Source: an uncultured Solirubrobacteraceae bacterium
Lineage (GTDB): Bacteria > Actinomycetota > Thermoleophilia > Solirubrobacterales > Solirubrobacteraceae
Length of the DNA stretch: 19,565 nt
Reading direction: 5' to 3'
Assembly (NCBI GenBank): GCA_902806215.1
Contig: CADCVT010000145.1
Coordinates: forward strand, 1 to 19,565
The notes beneath the pieces were generated by a model, which saw nothing but the letters and a program-made list of their open reading frames with translations, had not been told where the DNA came from and did no database searches. Below, piece after piece: positions 5,817 through 13,461 of the stretch. The stretch's first letter is position 1; each line of letters begins with the position of its first letter. The translations under genes and the position numbers were made by a program.

Positions 5817-6506
5817 ATGGCGGACACGTGGGCAGACGGCGTCGGAATCGCGCTCGACCCGCGCGCGGACGTCGCCATCGGCGTCCAGCTCGACTGGAGC
5901 ATCCGCGCGGCCATCGCGGCCGGCCGGCTTCTGCCCGGCGAGCGGTTCCCCGCGCTGCGCGATCTCGCGGCCGAGGTCGGCGTCAACCACAACACCGTCC
6001 GTGCCGCCGTCGCCAAGCTCGAGGCCGAAGGACTGCTCGAGACGCGGCACGGCACGGGGACGTTCGTCGCCCAGTCCGCCGCCGCGCACGACCGTCAGGC
6101 GCCGCTCGTCGAGCAGGCGGTTCGGTGGGCCGCCGACGCCGGCCTGCGCGCCCGCGAGCTCGCCGCCGCGCTCGACGTCGCGGGCGCCGAGGCGCCGAAG
6201 CCCGACCCGCGCGCGGAGGAGCGCCGCGCGCTGCGCGACGAGATCGCGCTCCTCGAGCGTCTCGTCGCCCGCCTGGAGACCGCGATGCCCGAGCGCCTCC
6301 CGCCGGAGGACGACGCGCCCGCCCACGGCGCTCGGCTGCTCTCCAACGACGAGCTGCAGGCCAAGCGCGACGCGCTCGTGCGGCGCCTCGCCGCGGTGCA
6401 GCGGGCGATCGACGGGGAGCCCGAGGCCGAGCCGGAGACCGCCCAGCAGCGCGCGAAGGCGCCGGCACCCCGCCGGGCGCCGCGCCCCGGCATCGCTCCG
6501 GCCTAG
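5817..6506 (+). CDS. GntR-family transcriptional regulator with coiled-coil C-terminus
   Basis: Residues 13-84 form a GntR winged helix: QLDWSIRAAIAAGRLLPGER, then FPALRDLAAEVGVNHNTVR, then the wing ETRHGTGTFV. This is the YtrA-like arrangement with no classic FadR, UTRA or aminotransferase domain. After residue 90 come long charged helices likely to form a coiled coil (about 140-205), then an Ala/Pro/Arg tail. YtrA-type regulators usually control adjacent ABC transporter genes, which fits the divergent MlaE-like permease. A dyad at 5791-5804 by its own -10 suggests autoregulation. The effector is unknown. ATG at 5817 follows TACTCT by 7 bases. The 58-bp gap to proB holds a separate -10-like element. 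Confidence 0.88.
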   Translation: MADTWADGVGIALDPRADVAIGVQLDWSIRAAIAAGRLLPGERFPALRDLAAEVGVNHNTVRAAVAKLEAEGLLETRHGTGTFVAQSAAAHDRQAPLVEQAVRWAADAGLRARELAAALDVAGAEAPKPDPRAEERRALRDEIALLERLVARLETAMPERLPPEDDAPAHGARLLSNDELQAKRDALVRRLAAVQRAIDGEPEAEPETAQQRAKAPAPRRAPRPGIAPA

Positions 6507-6550
6507 CGCGGGCTCGAACCGATCGGCCCGCCGCGCACGCCCCGCCCTCG

Positions 6551-6556
6551 TAGCCT
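6551..6556 (+). promoter_or_regulatory. Probable -10 element (TAGCCT) for proB
   Basis: TAGCCT ends 8 bases before the proB GTG, with no Shine-Dalgarno between, which suggests a leaderless transcript. No clear -35 is visible. Confidence 0.4.
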
Positions 6557-6564
6557 GAGCGGCC

Positions 6565-7644
6565 GTGGCCGTCACCGTCATCAAGCTCGGCACGAGCATC
6601 ACCGCCGAAGCCGACGGCACCCTGCGCGAGGAGACGCTCGCGCGCATCTGCGACGAGGTCGCCCGCCTGCCCGACGGCGTGGTGGTCACGAGCGGCGCGA
6701 TCGCGCGTGGGATGCGGGTCATGGACCTGCCGATCCGGCCCACCGCGATCGCCGACCTGCAGGCCGCCAGCGCGGTCGGCCAGGGCAAGCTCTTCCGCGT
6801 CTACGACGAGCTGCTGCGCGAGCGCGGGCGCACCGCCGCCCAGGTGCTCCTCACGTTCCACGACATGCGCGAGCGCACGCACTACCTCAACGCGCGCCAG
6901 ACGCTGCGGCGGCTGCTCGACTGGAACGTCGTCCCGGTCATCAACGAGAACGACACGACCGCCACCGACGAGATCTCCTTCGGCGACAACGACTTCCTCG
7001 CCGCGCAGGTCGCGGTCCTGCTCAACGCCGAGCGCCTGATCCTGCTGACGAACACCGACGGCGTGTTCACGGCGAACCCCGCCCACGATCCCGACGCGAA
7101 GATGGTGGAGCTCGTCGAGGACTTCGAGGAGCTGCGCGACCTCGCGATCGGCCACGAGACCTCGCCGCTGGGCAGCGGAGGGATGCGCTCGAAGGTCGTC
7201 GCCGCCGAGATGGCCACCGCCGCCGGGATCCCCGTCTCGATCGTCAACGGCCTGCGCGAGGACGCGCTGTCGCGCGCGCTCGCGGGGGAGCCCGAGGGCA
7301 CCCGGTTCCTGCCCAGCGCCGCGCGGACGTCGTCGTTCAAGCTCTGGCTGAAGTACGCCAAGCCCACGCAGGGGACGCTCGTCGTCGACCCGGGAGCCGC
7401 CCGGGCGCTCACCCAGCAGGGCACCTCGCTCCTGCCGGTCGGCATCACCGACGTGCGCGGCGCGTTCGACGCGGGCGACGCGGTCGAGGTCTCCGCGGAG
7501 GGCGCGGTCATCGGCAAGGGGATCTCGAACTTCTCCTCCGAAGAGCTGCGCCGCGCGCAGGGCAAGCGCTCGGCGGAGGTCCAGCAGCTGCTGGGAGCGA
7601 CGGCCGAGGAGGCCGTGCACCGCGACTACTTCGTCCTCTCCTAG
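6565..7644 (+). CDS. proB: Glutamate 5-kinase
   Basis: The 359-residue enzyme phosphorylates glutamate to glutamyl-5-phosphate, the first step of proline synthesis, in the cytosol. The amino-acid-kinase domain (about 1-250) shows VIKLGTSI at the N-terminus, TSGAIARGM, VINENDTTATDEISFGDND (substrate and metal binding), LTNTDGVF and GSGGMRSKV. A C-terminal PUA domain (about 262-345) is present, as in most bacterial ProB, giving the full family length of about 360-370. The start is GTG behind TAGCCT. It is followed by proA after an 18-base gap. Proline feedback inhibition is expected from the family; it is not visible in the sequence. Confidence 0.97.
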   Translation: MAVTVIKLGTSITAEADGTLREETLARICDEVARLPDGVVVTSGAIARGMRVMDLPIRPTAIADLQAASAVGQGKLFRVYDELLRERGRTAAQVLLTFHDMRERTHYLNARQTLRRLLDWNVVPVINENDTTATDEISFGDNDFLAAQVAVLLNAERLILLTNTDGVFTANPAHDPDAKMVELVEDFEELRDLAIGHETSPLGSGGMRSKVVAAEMATAAGIPVSIVNGLREDALSRALAGEPEGTRFLPSAARTSSFKLWLKYAKPTQGTLVVDPGAARALTQQGTSLLPVGITDVRGAFDAGDAVEVSAEGAVIGKGISNFSSEELRRAQGKRSAEVQQLLGATAEEAVHRDYFVLS

Positions 7645-7650
7645 CTCGCG

Positions 7651-7656
7651 TACCCT
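7651..7656 (+). promoter_or_regulatory. Probable -10 element (TACCCT) for proA
   Basis: TACCCT lies in the 18-base gap between proB and proA and ends 6 bases before ATG. It could drive a leaderless proA-nadD-rsfS transcript independent of proB. GGG directly before ATG is too close to serve as a Shine-Dalgarno. Confidence 0.4.
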
Positions 7657-7662
7657 TCAGGG

Positions 7663-8910
7663 ATGGCCGTCGCGACCCGTTCCGTCACCGAGCTCTGCCA
7701 GATCGCCAAGCGCGCGTCGCGGACGCTCGCCACGCTCGACCGCGGTGCCAAGGACGCGGCGCTGCACGCGATCGCCGACGCGCTCGAGGCACGGACACCG
7801 GAGATCCTCGAGGCCAACGCGCGCGACATGGAGGCCGGGCGCGAGAACGGCCTCAGCCCCGCGCTCATGGACCGGCTCAGGCTCGACGAGGCGCGCGTCG
7901 CCGCGATCGCCGGGCAGGTCCGCGACGTCGCCGCGCTGCCCGGCCCGGTGGGGGAGGTGCTCGACGGGGGGCGCCTGGCCAACGGCCTCGCCATCCGCCG
8001 CATCCGCACCCCGCTCGGCGTCGTCGGCGTCGTCTACGAGGCCCGCCCGAACGTCACGATCGATGCCACCGCGCTGTGCCTGAAGTCCGGCAACGCGATC
8101 GTGCTCCGCGGCTCGAGCAGCGCGGCGCACTCGAACGCCGTCCTCGCCGCGATCGCGCAGGAGGCGTCCGGGCTCCCCGAGGGCTCGGTCACCCTGCTCA
8201 CCGGCGGTCGCGAGGAGCTCGCCGAGCTGGCGACCCAGAACGGCCTCGTCGACCTCATCATCCCGCGCGGCGGCGACGGGCTGAAGAAGGCGCTCGAGGG
8301 CGTCGCGACCGTCCCGGTCATCTACGCCGCCGCGGGCAACTGCCACGTCTACGTCGACGCGACGGCCGACCTCGACGCCGCGCGCCGCATCATCGTCAAC
8401 GCCAAGACCCAGCGTCCGGGCGTCTGCAACGCGGCCGAGACGCTGCTCGTCCACGTCGACGCGGCCAAGGACTTCCTGCCCGGTGCGCTCGACGAGCTGC
8501 GCAACGCCGGCGTCGAGCTGCGCGTCGACGCCCGCACGAAGACGCTCGCCGGCGACGGGTTCGCCGACGCGACCGACGAGGACTGGGACACGGAGTACCT
8601 CGCGCTCATCCTCAGCGTGAAGATCGTCGACTCGGTGGCCGAGGCGATCGAGCACGTCAACGAGCACGGCTCGGGCCACAGCGAGGCGATCGTCACCCGC
8701 GACGTCGCCGCCGCCCGCGCGTTCCAGACCGGCGTCGACGCCGCCTGCGTCTACGTCAACGCCAGCACGCGCTTCACCGACGGCGGCGAGTTCGGGATGG
8801 GCGCCGAGATCGGCAACTCGACGCAGAAGCTGCACGCCCGGGGCCCGATCGGCCTGCGCGAGCTGTGCACGGTCAAGTACCTCGTGGAGGGCGACGGCCA
8901 CACCCGATGA
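7663..8910 (+). CDS. proA: Gamma-glutamyl phosphate reductase
   Basis: The 415-residue enzyme reduces glutamyl-5-phosphate with NADPH to glutamate-5-semialdehyde, the second step of proline synthesis. It belongs to the aldehyde dehydrogenase superfamily; the catalytic cysteine is Cys255 in TQRPGVCNAAETLLV. Other ProA landmarks are PLGVVGVVYEARPNVT (117-132), LKSGNAIVLRGSSSA (140-154), GNCHVYVD (225-232) and the C-terminal FGMGAEIGNSTQKLHARGP. Length is normal (about 415-420). Its TGA overlaps the nadD ATG (ATGA at 8907-8910), so nadD is probably translated by coupling. Confidence 0.98.
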   Translation: MAVATRSVTELCQIAKRASRTLATLDRGAKDAALHAIADALEARTPEILEANARDMEAGRENGLSPALMDRLRLDEARVAAIAGQVRDVAALPGPVGEVLDGGRLANGLAIRRIRTPLGVVGVVYEARPNVTIDATALCLKSGNAIVLRGSSSAAHSNAVLAAIAQEASGLPEGSVTLLTGGREELAELATQNGLVDLIIPRGGDGLKKALEGVATVPVIYAAAGNCHVYVDATADLDAARRIIVNAKTQRPGVCNAAETLLVHVDAAKDFLPGALDELRNAGVELRVDARTKTLAGDGFADATDEDWDTEYLALILSVKIVDSVAEAIEHVNEHGSGHSEAIVTRDVAAARAFQTGVDAACVYVNASTRFTDGGEFGMGAEIGNSTQKLHARGPIGLRELCTVKYLVEGDGHTR

Positions 8911-9518
8911 AGGTCGGGATCCTCGGCGGGAGCTTCAACCCGCCGCACGTCGGACACCTCCTCATGGCGCAGGAGGCGCACGCGCAGCTCGGCCTCGACA
9001 AGGTCGTGTTCATGCCGGTCGCCAGCCCGCCGCACAAGCAGCTCGAGGCCGACCCGGGCGCCGAGGAGCGCTTCGAGCTGTGCCGTCTGGCCACGGCCAA
9101 GGACGACCGGCTGGAGGTGTCGCGCCTCGAGCTCGACCGGGGCGGCCCGTCCTACACCGCCGATACGCTCCGCGAGATCCATGCGACCGCGCCGGGAGAC
9201 GAGCTGACCTTCATCGTCGGGGGCGACATGGCGGCGAGCCTGCCGTCGTGGAGGGAGCCCGAGACCGTGCTCGAGCTGTCGACGCTCGCGGTCGCCGAGC
9301 GCGAGGGCATCCGGCGCCACGACATCGGCGAGGTGCTCGCCCCGCTCGGGCGCGAGGACCGGATCCGCTTCTTCGACTTCCCCCGCGTCGACGTCTCCTC
9401 GTCGGCCGTGCGCCGCCGGGTCCGCGACCGGCGGCCGATCCGCTACTGGGTGCCCGACGACGTCGCGCGGCTCATCGGGGCGCGCGGGTACTACCTTGGA
9501 CAGAAGGTGACTGCATGA
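8907..9518 (+). CDS. nadD: Nicotinate-nucleotide adenylyltransferase
   Basis: The 203-residue enzyme joins ATP and nicotinate mononucleotide to make deamido-NAD in NAD synthesis. It shows the nucleotidyltransferase motif GGSFNPPHVGHL (7-18) with the HxGH signature, PPHK near residue 42, FIVGGDMAASLPSW in the middle, and the second ATP-binding motif VSSSAVRRRV near the C-terminus. Length is typical (about 190-210). The start ATG shares bases with the proA stop. I rejected longer frames because they run through proA. A weak GGAGGG at 8886-8891 is too far to be a good ribosome site, so coupling is likely. Its stop overlaps rsfS in the same way. Confidence 0.97.
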   Translation: MKVGILGGSFNPPHVGHLLMAQEAHAQLGLDKVVFMPVASPPHKQLEADPGAEERFELCRLATAKDDRLEVSRLELDRGGPSYTADTLREIHATAPGDELTFIVGGDMAASLPSWREPETVLELSTLAVAEREGIRRHDIGEVLAPLGREDRIRFFDFPRVDVSSSAVRRRVRDRRPIRYWVPDDVARLIGARGYYLGQKVTA

Positions 9519-9868
9519 CGTTGACCCCCGAAGAGCTCGTCGAGGCCATCGCCGGCTACGCCGGTGACGCGAAGGCGATCGACCTCGTCTCGCTCGACGT
9601 GCGCGAGGTGCTGGGCTACACCGACTACTTCGTCGTGTGCAGCGGCAACACGGACCGCCAGACCAGGGCGATCCACGACCGCATCAACGAGGGCCTCAAG
9701 AGGGACCACGGGCTGCTGCCGCGGCGCGTGGAGGGCCTGCAGGAGGCCCGCTGGGTCCTGCTCGACTACCTCGATGTGGTCGTCCACGTCTTCACGCCCG
9801 AGACGCGCTCGTTCTACGCGCTCGAGCGGCTGTGGGGCGAAGTGCCCTCGCGGGCCCTCGTCGGCTGA
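9515..9868 (+). CDS. rsfS: Ribosomal silencing factor RsfS (Iojap family)
   Basis: The 117-residue protein matches the Iojap/RsfS family. The core DVREVLGYTDYFVVCSGNTD is followed by RQTRAIHDRI, then RRVEGLQEARWVLLDYLDVV and VHVFTPETRSFYALERLWGE. RsfS binds L14 on the large subunit and blocks subunit joining in stationary phase or starvation. It follows nadD in most bacteria. ATG at 9515 overlaps the nadD TGA (ATGA) and has a good Shine-Dalgarno, AAGGTGA at 9503-9509. Its stop is 4 bases from the stop of the convergent small gene. Confidence 0.97.
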   Translation: MTLTPEELVEAIAGYAGDAKAIDLVSLDVREVLGYTDYFVVCSGNTDRQTRAIHDRINEGLKRDHGLLPRRVEGLQEARWVLLDYLDVVVHVFTPETRSFYALERLWGEVPSRALVG

Positions 9869-9872
9869 TCCG

Positions 9873-10112
9873 TCAGCGCACCGGGCGCGGCGACAGGTGG
9901 AGCCACTCGCGCCAGTCCGACCCGGCGGCGTCGAGCGCCTCGCGCACCTCGTCCCACGACCGCGGGCCACGCCCCGGCAGCCGGACCTCGATGATCCCGT
10001 TGTCCGGCTCGCCGACCGCCCCGTCGCGAAGCTGCTCGCGCACGCGGGTGAGCAGCGCCTGGCCACGGGGTCCCTTGCGCAGGAGACGCAGGGTGATGAC
10101 GCTGTCGGCCAC
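9873..10112 (-). CDS. Small protein of unknown function
   Basis: The 79-residue product (MADSVITLRLLRKGPRG...DWREWLHLSPRPVR) has no membrane segment or motif I recognise. It looks like a small soluble alpha/beta protein, with a strand-like GIIEVRLPG in the middle and a helix-rich Trp-containing end. I chose GTG at 10112 over an in-frame GTG at 10151 for two reasons. TACGGT (10119-10124, minus) ends 6 bases upstream, matching the leaderless pattern of this window, and the longer form would run into the hairpin at 10140-10171. Codon usage has the strong GC3 bias of its neighbours, which supports coding. It converges with rsfS. Confidence 0.6.
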   Translation of the reverse strand: MADSVITLRLLRKGPRGQALLTRVREQLRDGAVGEPDNGIIEVRLPGRGPRSWDEVREALDAAGSDWREWLHLSPRPVR

Positions 10113-10118
10113 ACCCAG

Positions 10119-10124
10119 ACCGTA
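10119..10124 (-). promoter_or_regulatory. Probable -10 element (TACGGT) for the small gene
   Basis: On the minus strand TACGGT ends 6 bases before GTG at 10112, as for proA and obgE. It lies just downstream of the terminator-like hairpin of the preceding minus-strand gene. Confidence 0.4.
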
Positions 10125-10139
10125 GCCCAGAACGCCAAC

Positions 10140-10171
10140 GGGCCCCGCCACGCCGAAGCGTGACGAGGCCC
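10140..10171 (-). terminator. Strong hairpin after the BNR propeller gene
   Basis: Arms 10140-10153 and 10158-10171 form a 14-bp stem with a 4-base loop. In the minus-strand transcript the two imperfect positions become G-U pairs and the loop reads UUCG, a very stable tetraloop. In the plus-strand transcript they would be A-C mismatches. The structure therefore favours the minus strand, 22 bases past the stop at 10194-10196. There is no proper U-tract. Confidence 0.65.
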
Positions 10172-10193
10172 GCCAGCAGCAGCGTCCGGGTCG

Positions 10194-12437
10194 TTACTTC
10201 ACCCTGACGCCGAGGACCCGGGTCCCTGCCCCCTGGCGACCCGAGTCACCCGCCCAGTGGGCGACGACCAGCGTCGACCCGCTCGCGCGGAACCGCGCCG
10301 TGAACGAGCCGCCGTTGGCGCCTGCCTGGACGACCTGGGAGGTCCACCGGGTGGACTTGGTGGAGCGCGCGGAGACGACGATGCGCTCGCCGCCCTGCGC
10401 TCCGCGGAGTGCGCCCTTGACCGAGATGCGACCGCCCTCGGCGCGGAGCTTGCGCTTGGTCAGCGCGGGCACCCGCTCGAGCGTGAGCTGCGAGGGGGTC
10501 CCGGCGTCTCCGCCACGGTCCGTGAAGAACAGCGAGCGGAAGATCTCGCCGCCCGCCGCCGGCGTGGAGGTCAGCGCGTAGGACTTCGTGTTCGTCGGGC
10601 TGATGACGCCCTCGGTGCCGGGGAACGTGCCGGTCGCGATGCGCTGCGGACGCCACGTGCGGCCGCTGTCGCTCGTGCGCATGACGTACGACGCGCCGCG
10701 GTCGGCCGTGTACTCCGACAGCGTCAGGTAGCCGCCCGAGTCGGTCCCGAACGCCAGCGCGAGGCCGCGGTTCGTGCCGACGCCCGCCGACTCCGTCCAC
10801 CGGCGACCGCCGTTCGTCGTGAACCACACGCGACCCTCGATGTCGAGGACGTAGCCCTTGGTGGCCGACGTCATCTCGAGGTCCTGGATGCGGTAGGGCA
10901 CGAGCTTGCCGCGACGGTTCTTGCGGCCGGGCAGGGCGAACAGCGACCAGCTCGAGCCGCGGTTGGTCGACCGGATGGCCGTCGTGGTCCCGTAGGCGAA
11001 CAGCGCGCTGCCGGCACGGTCGAACTTGTCGACCGCCGCACGCCGGGCGGGGCCGCTGTCGATCGCGTCGAACCGCTCGCCGCCGGTGCCGCGGCGGATG
11101 CCGCGCGGGCCGGCGAGCAGGACGAGCTCACCCGACGTGATCACCGCGCGCGGCGGCGACGTCGTGCCCGGGTCGAGCGTCGACCAGCTCTGGCCGCCGT
11201 TCTGGGTGCGGAAGAGGCCGCCGCGCTGGTCGAGCGCGTAGCCCTCCGTGGCCGAGGCGAACGACGTGTCCTGCATGTCGGCCGAGGTCGCCACGTTGAC
11301 CGCACGCCAGGTCACGCCGCCGTTGTCGGTGCGTGCGAGCTGGCCGCGGGCGCCGAGGGCGAACGCGATGTTCGCCGCCGGGCCGAGACGCAGGCCGAAC
11401 GGGAACGAGCCCGCGATGTCACCGCCGACGGGGCGGTAGTTCTTGCCACCGTCGTCGGAGACGACCGTCGAGCCGCCGACACCGAGGGCGACCGCGCGCG
11501 TCGGCGACTGGAAGCCGGCGGCGAAGAGCGCCTGGGTGGACGCCGTGATCGGCTCGGCGGTGCCGCCGCCGTTCTCGGTCCGCAGGATGCGCGAGCCCTG
11601 CTCGGTCGTGAGCAGGCACAGATCGCTCGTGGCGCAGCTGATCCCGGTGATCGTCACGCCGGAGCCGGCGCCGCGGCGCTTCCACGTCTCGCCGTTGTCG
11701 TCGGTGCGCAGGAGCGTGTCGGGCCCGAACGCGAACGCCGAGTCCGCGTCCAGGCGCTTGAGGCCCTGGACGCTGCCGGTGTCGATGTCCTTCTCCTGGG
11801 TCCAGGAGATGCCGGCGTCGGTCGTGCGGTAGGCGATGTTCGTGCCGGCGATGAACACGATGCCGGCGTCGGGCGTCGTGAAGATCGCGTCGGCCGGGAC
11901 CGCGCTGCCGCCGCCGGTGCTGCCGGTCGTGCCGGGGACCGCCGTCTGGCGCGAGAAGGTCTCGCCCGCGTCGGTGGTGCGCAGGACGTTGCCGTTGCGC
12001 AGGAAGAGGTAGCCCGTCTGCGGGTCGACGAAGTGGACCGCTTGGACCGGCTCGGGGCAGTCGATCTCGGCCAGGACGTAGATCTTGCGGAACGTGCGCC
12101 CTCCGTCGTCGGAGCGGCGCACGACGCAGCCGTTGCCGCCGAGGATGACCACGACGTCGCGGGTGACCGCCTGGACGCGCTGGAGGTTCTGCGACGTGCC
12201 GGTTGCCAGGCCGAGCCAGGTCTCCCCGCCGTCGTCGGTGCGAAGCGCAGTGCCGGCGTCGCCGATCGCGTACCCGGCACCCGAGTTGAAGTCGATGCCG
12301 CGGAGCGTGTTGCCCTGCGGTGTGGGGTTCCCCCACTGCCAGCCGGACTGGCTGACCTGGACGGCCGCCTGGGCCGTGGTGGCTGTGAGCGCGGTCGCCG
12401 CGGCTGCGGCGACGAGCGACCTTCTGAGGCGTCGCAC
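10194..12437 (-). CDS. Secreted YCF48/BNR-repeat beta-propeller protein
   Basis: The 747-residue protein starts with a signal peptide (MRRLRRSLV, an Ala-rich core, then TAQA, cleavage near residue 24). It continues with about a dozen Asp-box repeats of the form S/TxDxGxxW/F, at about residues 68, 109, 154, 205, 245, 327, 369, 410, 489, 539 and 588, as in BNR/sialidase-like and YCF48 (Hcf136) propellers. A C-terminal region (about 655-747) looks like a separate beta-sandwich. The two Cys pairs (104/127 and 268/274) could form disulfides. No sialidase catalytic residues are evident, so a structural or binding role outside the cell is more likely. GTG at 12437 is chosen because AGGAG (12446-12450) lies 8 bases upstream and it gives a clean signal peptide. 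Confidence 0.85.
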   Translation of the reverse strand: MRRLRRSLVAAAAATALTATTAQAAVQVSQSGWQWGNPTPQGNTLRGIDFNSGAGYAIGDAGTALRTDDGGETWLGLATGTSQNLQRVQAVTRDVVVILGGNGCVVRRSDDGGRTFRKIYVLAEIDCPEPVQAVHFVDPQTGYLFLRNGNVLRTTDAGETFSRQTAVPGTTGSTGGGSAVPADAIFTTPDAGIVFIAGTNIAYRTTDAGISWTQEKDIDTGSVQGLKRLDADSAFAFGPDTLLRTDDNGETWKRRGAGSGVTITGISCATSDLCLLTTEQGSRILRTENGGGTAEPITASTQALFAAGFQSPTRAVALGVGGSTVVSDDGGKNYRPVGGDIAGSFPFGLRLGPAANIAFALGARGQLARTDNGGVTWRAVNVATSADMQDTSFASATEGYALDQRGGLFRTQNGGQSWSTLDPGTTSPPRAVITSGELVLLAGPRGIRRGTGGERFDAIDSGPARRAAVDKFDRAGSALFAYGTTTAIRSTNRGSSWSLFALPGRKNRRGKLVPYRIQDLEMTSATKGYVLDIEGRVWFTTNGGRRWTESAGVGTNRGLALAFGTDSGGYLTLSEYTADRGASYVMRTSDSGRTWRPQRIATGTFPGTEGVISPTNTKSYALTSTPAAGGEIFRSLFFTDRGGDAGTPSQLTLERVPALTKRKLRAEGGRISVKGALRGAQGGERIVVSARSTKSTRWTSQVVQAGANGGSFTARFRASGSTLVVAHWAGDSGRQGAGTRVLGVRVK

Positions 12438-12510
12438 GATGTCTTCTCCTGTCTGGGGCATGGTCATGAGACGTCGGAGAAACGCGCCTCGGAGAGCCAG
12501 AGTTGCGCGG

Positions 12511-12527
12511 TCTGAACCGCATTCAGA
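12511..12527. promoter_or_regulatory. Inverted repeat upstream of the propeller gene, possible operator
   Basis: TCTGAA-CCGCA-TTCAGA is a perfect 6-bp dyad. On the minus strand its distal half (12522-12527) stands 17 bases before AACTCT (12499-12504), so it may cover the -35 region of the propeller promoter. A second dyad, AGGTCG/CGACCT with a 10-base spacer, lies at 12529-12550. Neither is recognised. Confidence 0.4.
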
Positions 12528-12586
12528 AAGGTCGGAACAAACCACGACCTCGCCCGTTCCAGCCGGGTTCACGACCTCTGAGAACG

Positions 12587-12615
12587 ACGAAGGCCCCGCC
12601 GGGCGGGGCCTTCGT
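12587..12615 (-). terminator. Perfect 13-bp hairpin after tRNA-Ala
   Basis: Arms ACGAAGGCCCCGC (12587-12599) and GCGGGGCCTTCGT (12603-12615) flank a 3-base loop, 4 bases past the tRNA 3' end. The symmetry would allow action in both directions. A weak T-containing stretch follows on the minus strand. Confidence 0.7.
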
Positions 12616-12619
12616 GAAG

Positions 12620-12692
12620 TGGAGCTAGTCGGGCTCGAACCGACGACCTCCTGCATGCCATGCAGGCGCTCTACCAGCTGAGCTATAGCCCC
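12620..12692 (-). tRNA. tRNA-Ala (anticodon GGC)
   Basis: The minus strand folds as a full 73-base cloverleaf. The acceptor GGGGCTA pairs with TAGCTCC and contains the G3-U70 pair that marks alanine tRNAs. The D arm is AGCTCAGCTGGTAGAGC. The anticodon stem CCTGC/GCAGG encloses loop ATGGCAT, anticodon GGC, reading GCC and GCU. The T arm contains GGTTCGAGCCC. The discriminator is A73; the CCA end is not encoded. A promoter-like TACAAT lies 11 bases upstream and a strong hairpin follows. Confidence 0.97.
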
Positions 12693-12703
12693 GGGGACCG
12701 CGG

Positions 12704-12730
12704 ATTGTAGCTGCTCGTGACCTGCGTCAG
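12704..12730 (-). promoter_or_regulatory. Promoter for tRNA-Ala
   Basis: TACAAT (12704-12709, minus) is a near-consensus -10. A partial -35, CTGACG, lies at 12725-12730 with a 15-base spacer, or TCTGAC at 12726-12731 with 16. The region is shared with the divergent gene that starts at 12758. Confidence 0.5.
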
Positions 12731-12757
12731 ACACCGCGTTCTTGCGAGGATGCGCCG

Positions 12758-13414
12758 ATGAACGTCATCGTCGCCGGAGGCCACGGGAAGATCGGTCTGC
12801 GCCTGCTCAGGCTGCTCGCCGAACGAGGGGACACGGCCCGCGGGCTGATCCGCAATCCGGACCACGCGCCGGACATCGAGGCGGTGGGCGCGGAGGCGCT
12901 CGTCGCCGATCTCGAGACCGTCGATGACGTCTCGCCGTTCCTTGCCGGCGCGGACGCGGTGGTGTTCGCCGCGGGGGCCGGACCGGGCAGCGGCGCCGAG
13001 CGCAAGCGGACGATGGACCTCGGCGGCGCCGTCGCGCTCATCGAGGGAGCGAAGCGGGCGTCGGTGGACCGCTACGTGATGGTCAGCTCGATCGGGGCGC
13101 ACGACCCGGCGGGCGGCCCGGAGGCCATGCGGCCGTACCTCGAGGCGAAGGCCGAGGCCGACGAGGCGCTGCGCGCGAGCGGTCTCGCGTTCACGATCAT
13201 CCGTCCCGGGTCGCTGAACGACGACCCCGGAACCGGGCTCGTCGACGTCTCGACCGAGCTCGGCAGGCGCGGCCCGATCAGCCGCGACGACGTCGCGTCG
13301 ATCCTGCTCGTGACGCTCGACGCACCGGAGACCGAAGGGCTCACGTTCGAGGCCTTCGCGGGTGACCGAGAGGTCGATCTGGCCGTCAGATCGCTGGCCC
13401 GCGCAAGACCCTGA
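12758..13414 (+). CDS. NAD(P)-binding protein, atypical SDR (NmrA/YwnB-like)
   Basis: The 218-residue protein has an N-terminal Rossmann fold with GGHGKIG (7-13), a strand-ending DAVVFAAGAG (66-75), VMVSSIGAHDP (107-117), and a Tyr127-xxx-Lys131 pair (YLEAK). It then has the IIRPG segment of extended or atypical SDRs such as YwnB, YtfG and NmrA-like proteins. These bind NAD(P) and act as small reductases, epimerase-like enzymes or redox sensors; the role here is unknown. ATG at 12758 has AGGA at 12747-12750, 7 bases upstream. It diverges from the tRNA-Ala gene and lies 47 bases before the ArsR-type regulator. Confidence 0.88.
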   Translation: MNVIVAGGHGKIGLRLLRLLAERGDTARGLIRNPDHAPDIEAVGAEALVADLETVDDVSPFLAGADAVVFAAGAGPGSGAERKRTMDLGGAVALIEGAKRASVDRYVMVSSIGAHDPAGGPEAMRPYLEAKAEADEALRASGLAFTIIRPGSLNDDPGTGLVDVSTELGRRGPISRDDVASILLVTLDAPETEGLTFEAFAGDREVDLAVRSLARARP

Positions 13415-13461
13415 CCGATGAAGACGCCGCGGAGAAGCCGAGTGTGCAAGGCTACTGAGCG

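Noticed and set aside
4976..6553. A 525-codon plus-strand open frame
   Set aside because: It runs antisense to the MlaE-like permease and then out of frame through the GntR gene. The composition is shadow-like (Arg/Asp/Glu/Ala).
10257..12515. A 752-codon plus-strand open frame opposite the propeller gene
   Set aside because: Its product is a low-complexity Arg/Ala/Asp-rich string with no domain. The minus strand shows a signal peptide, Asp-box repeats and a Shine-Dalgarno. High GC keeps antisense frames free of stops.
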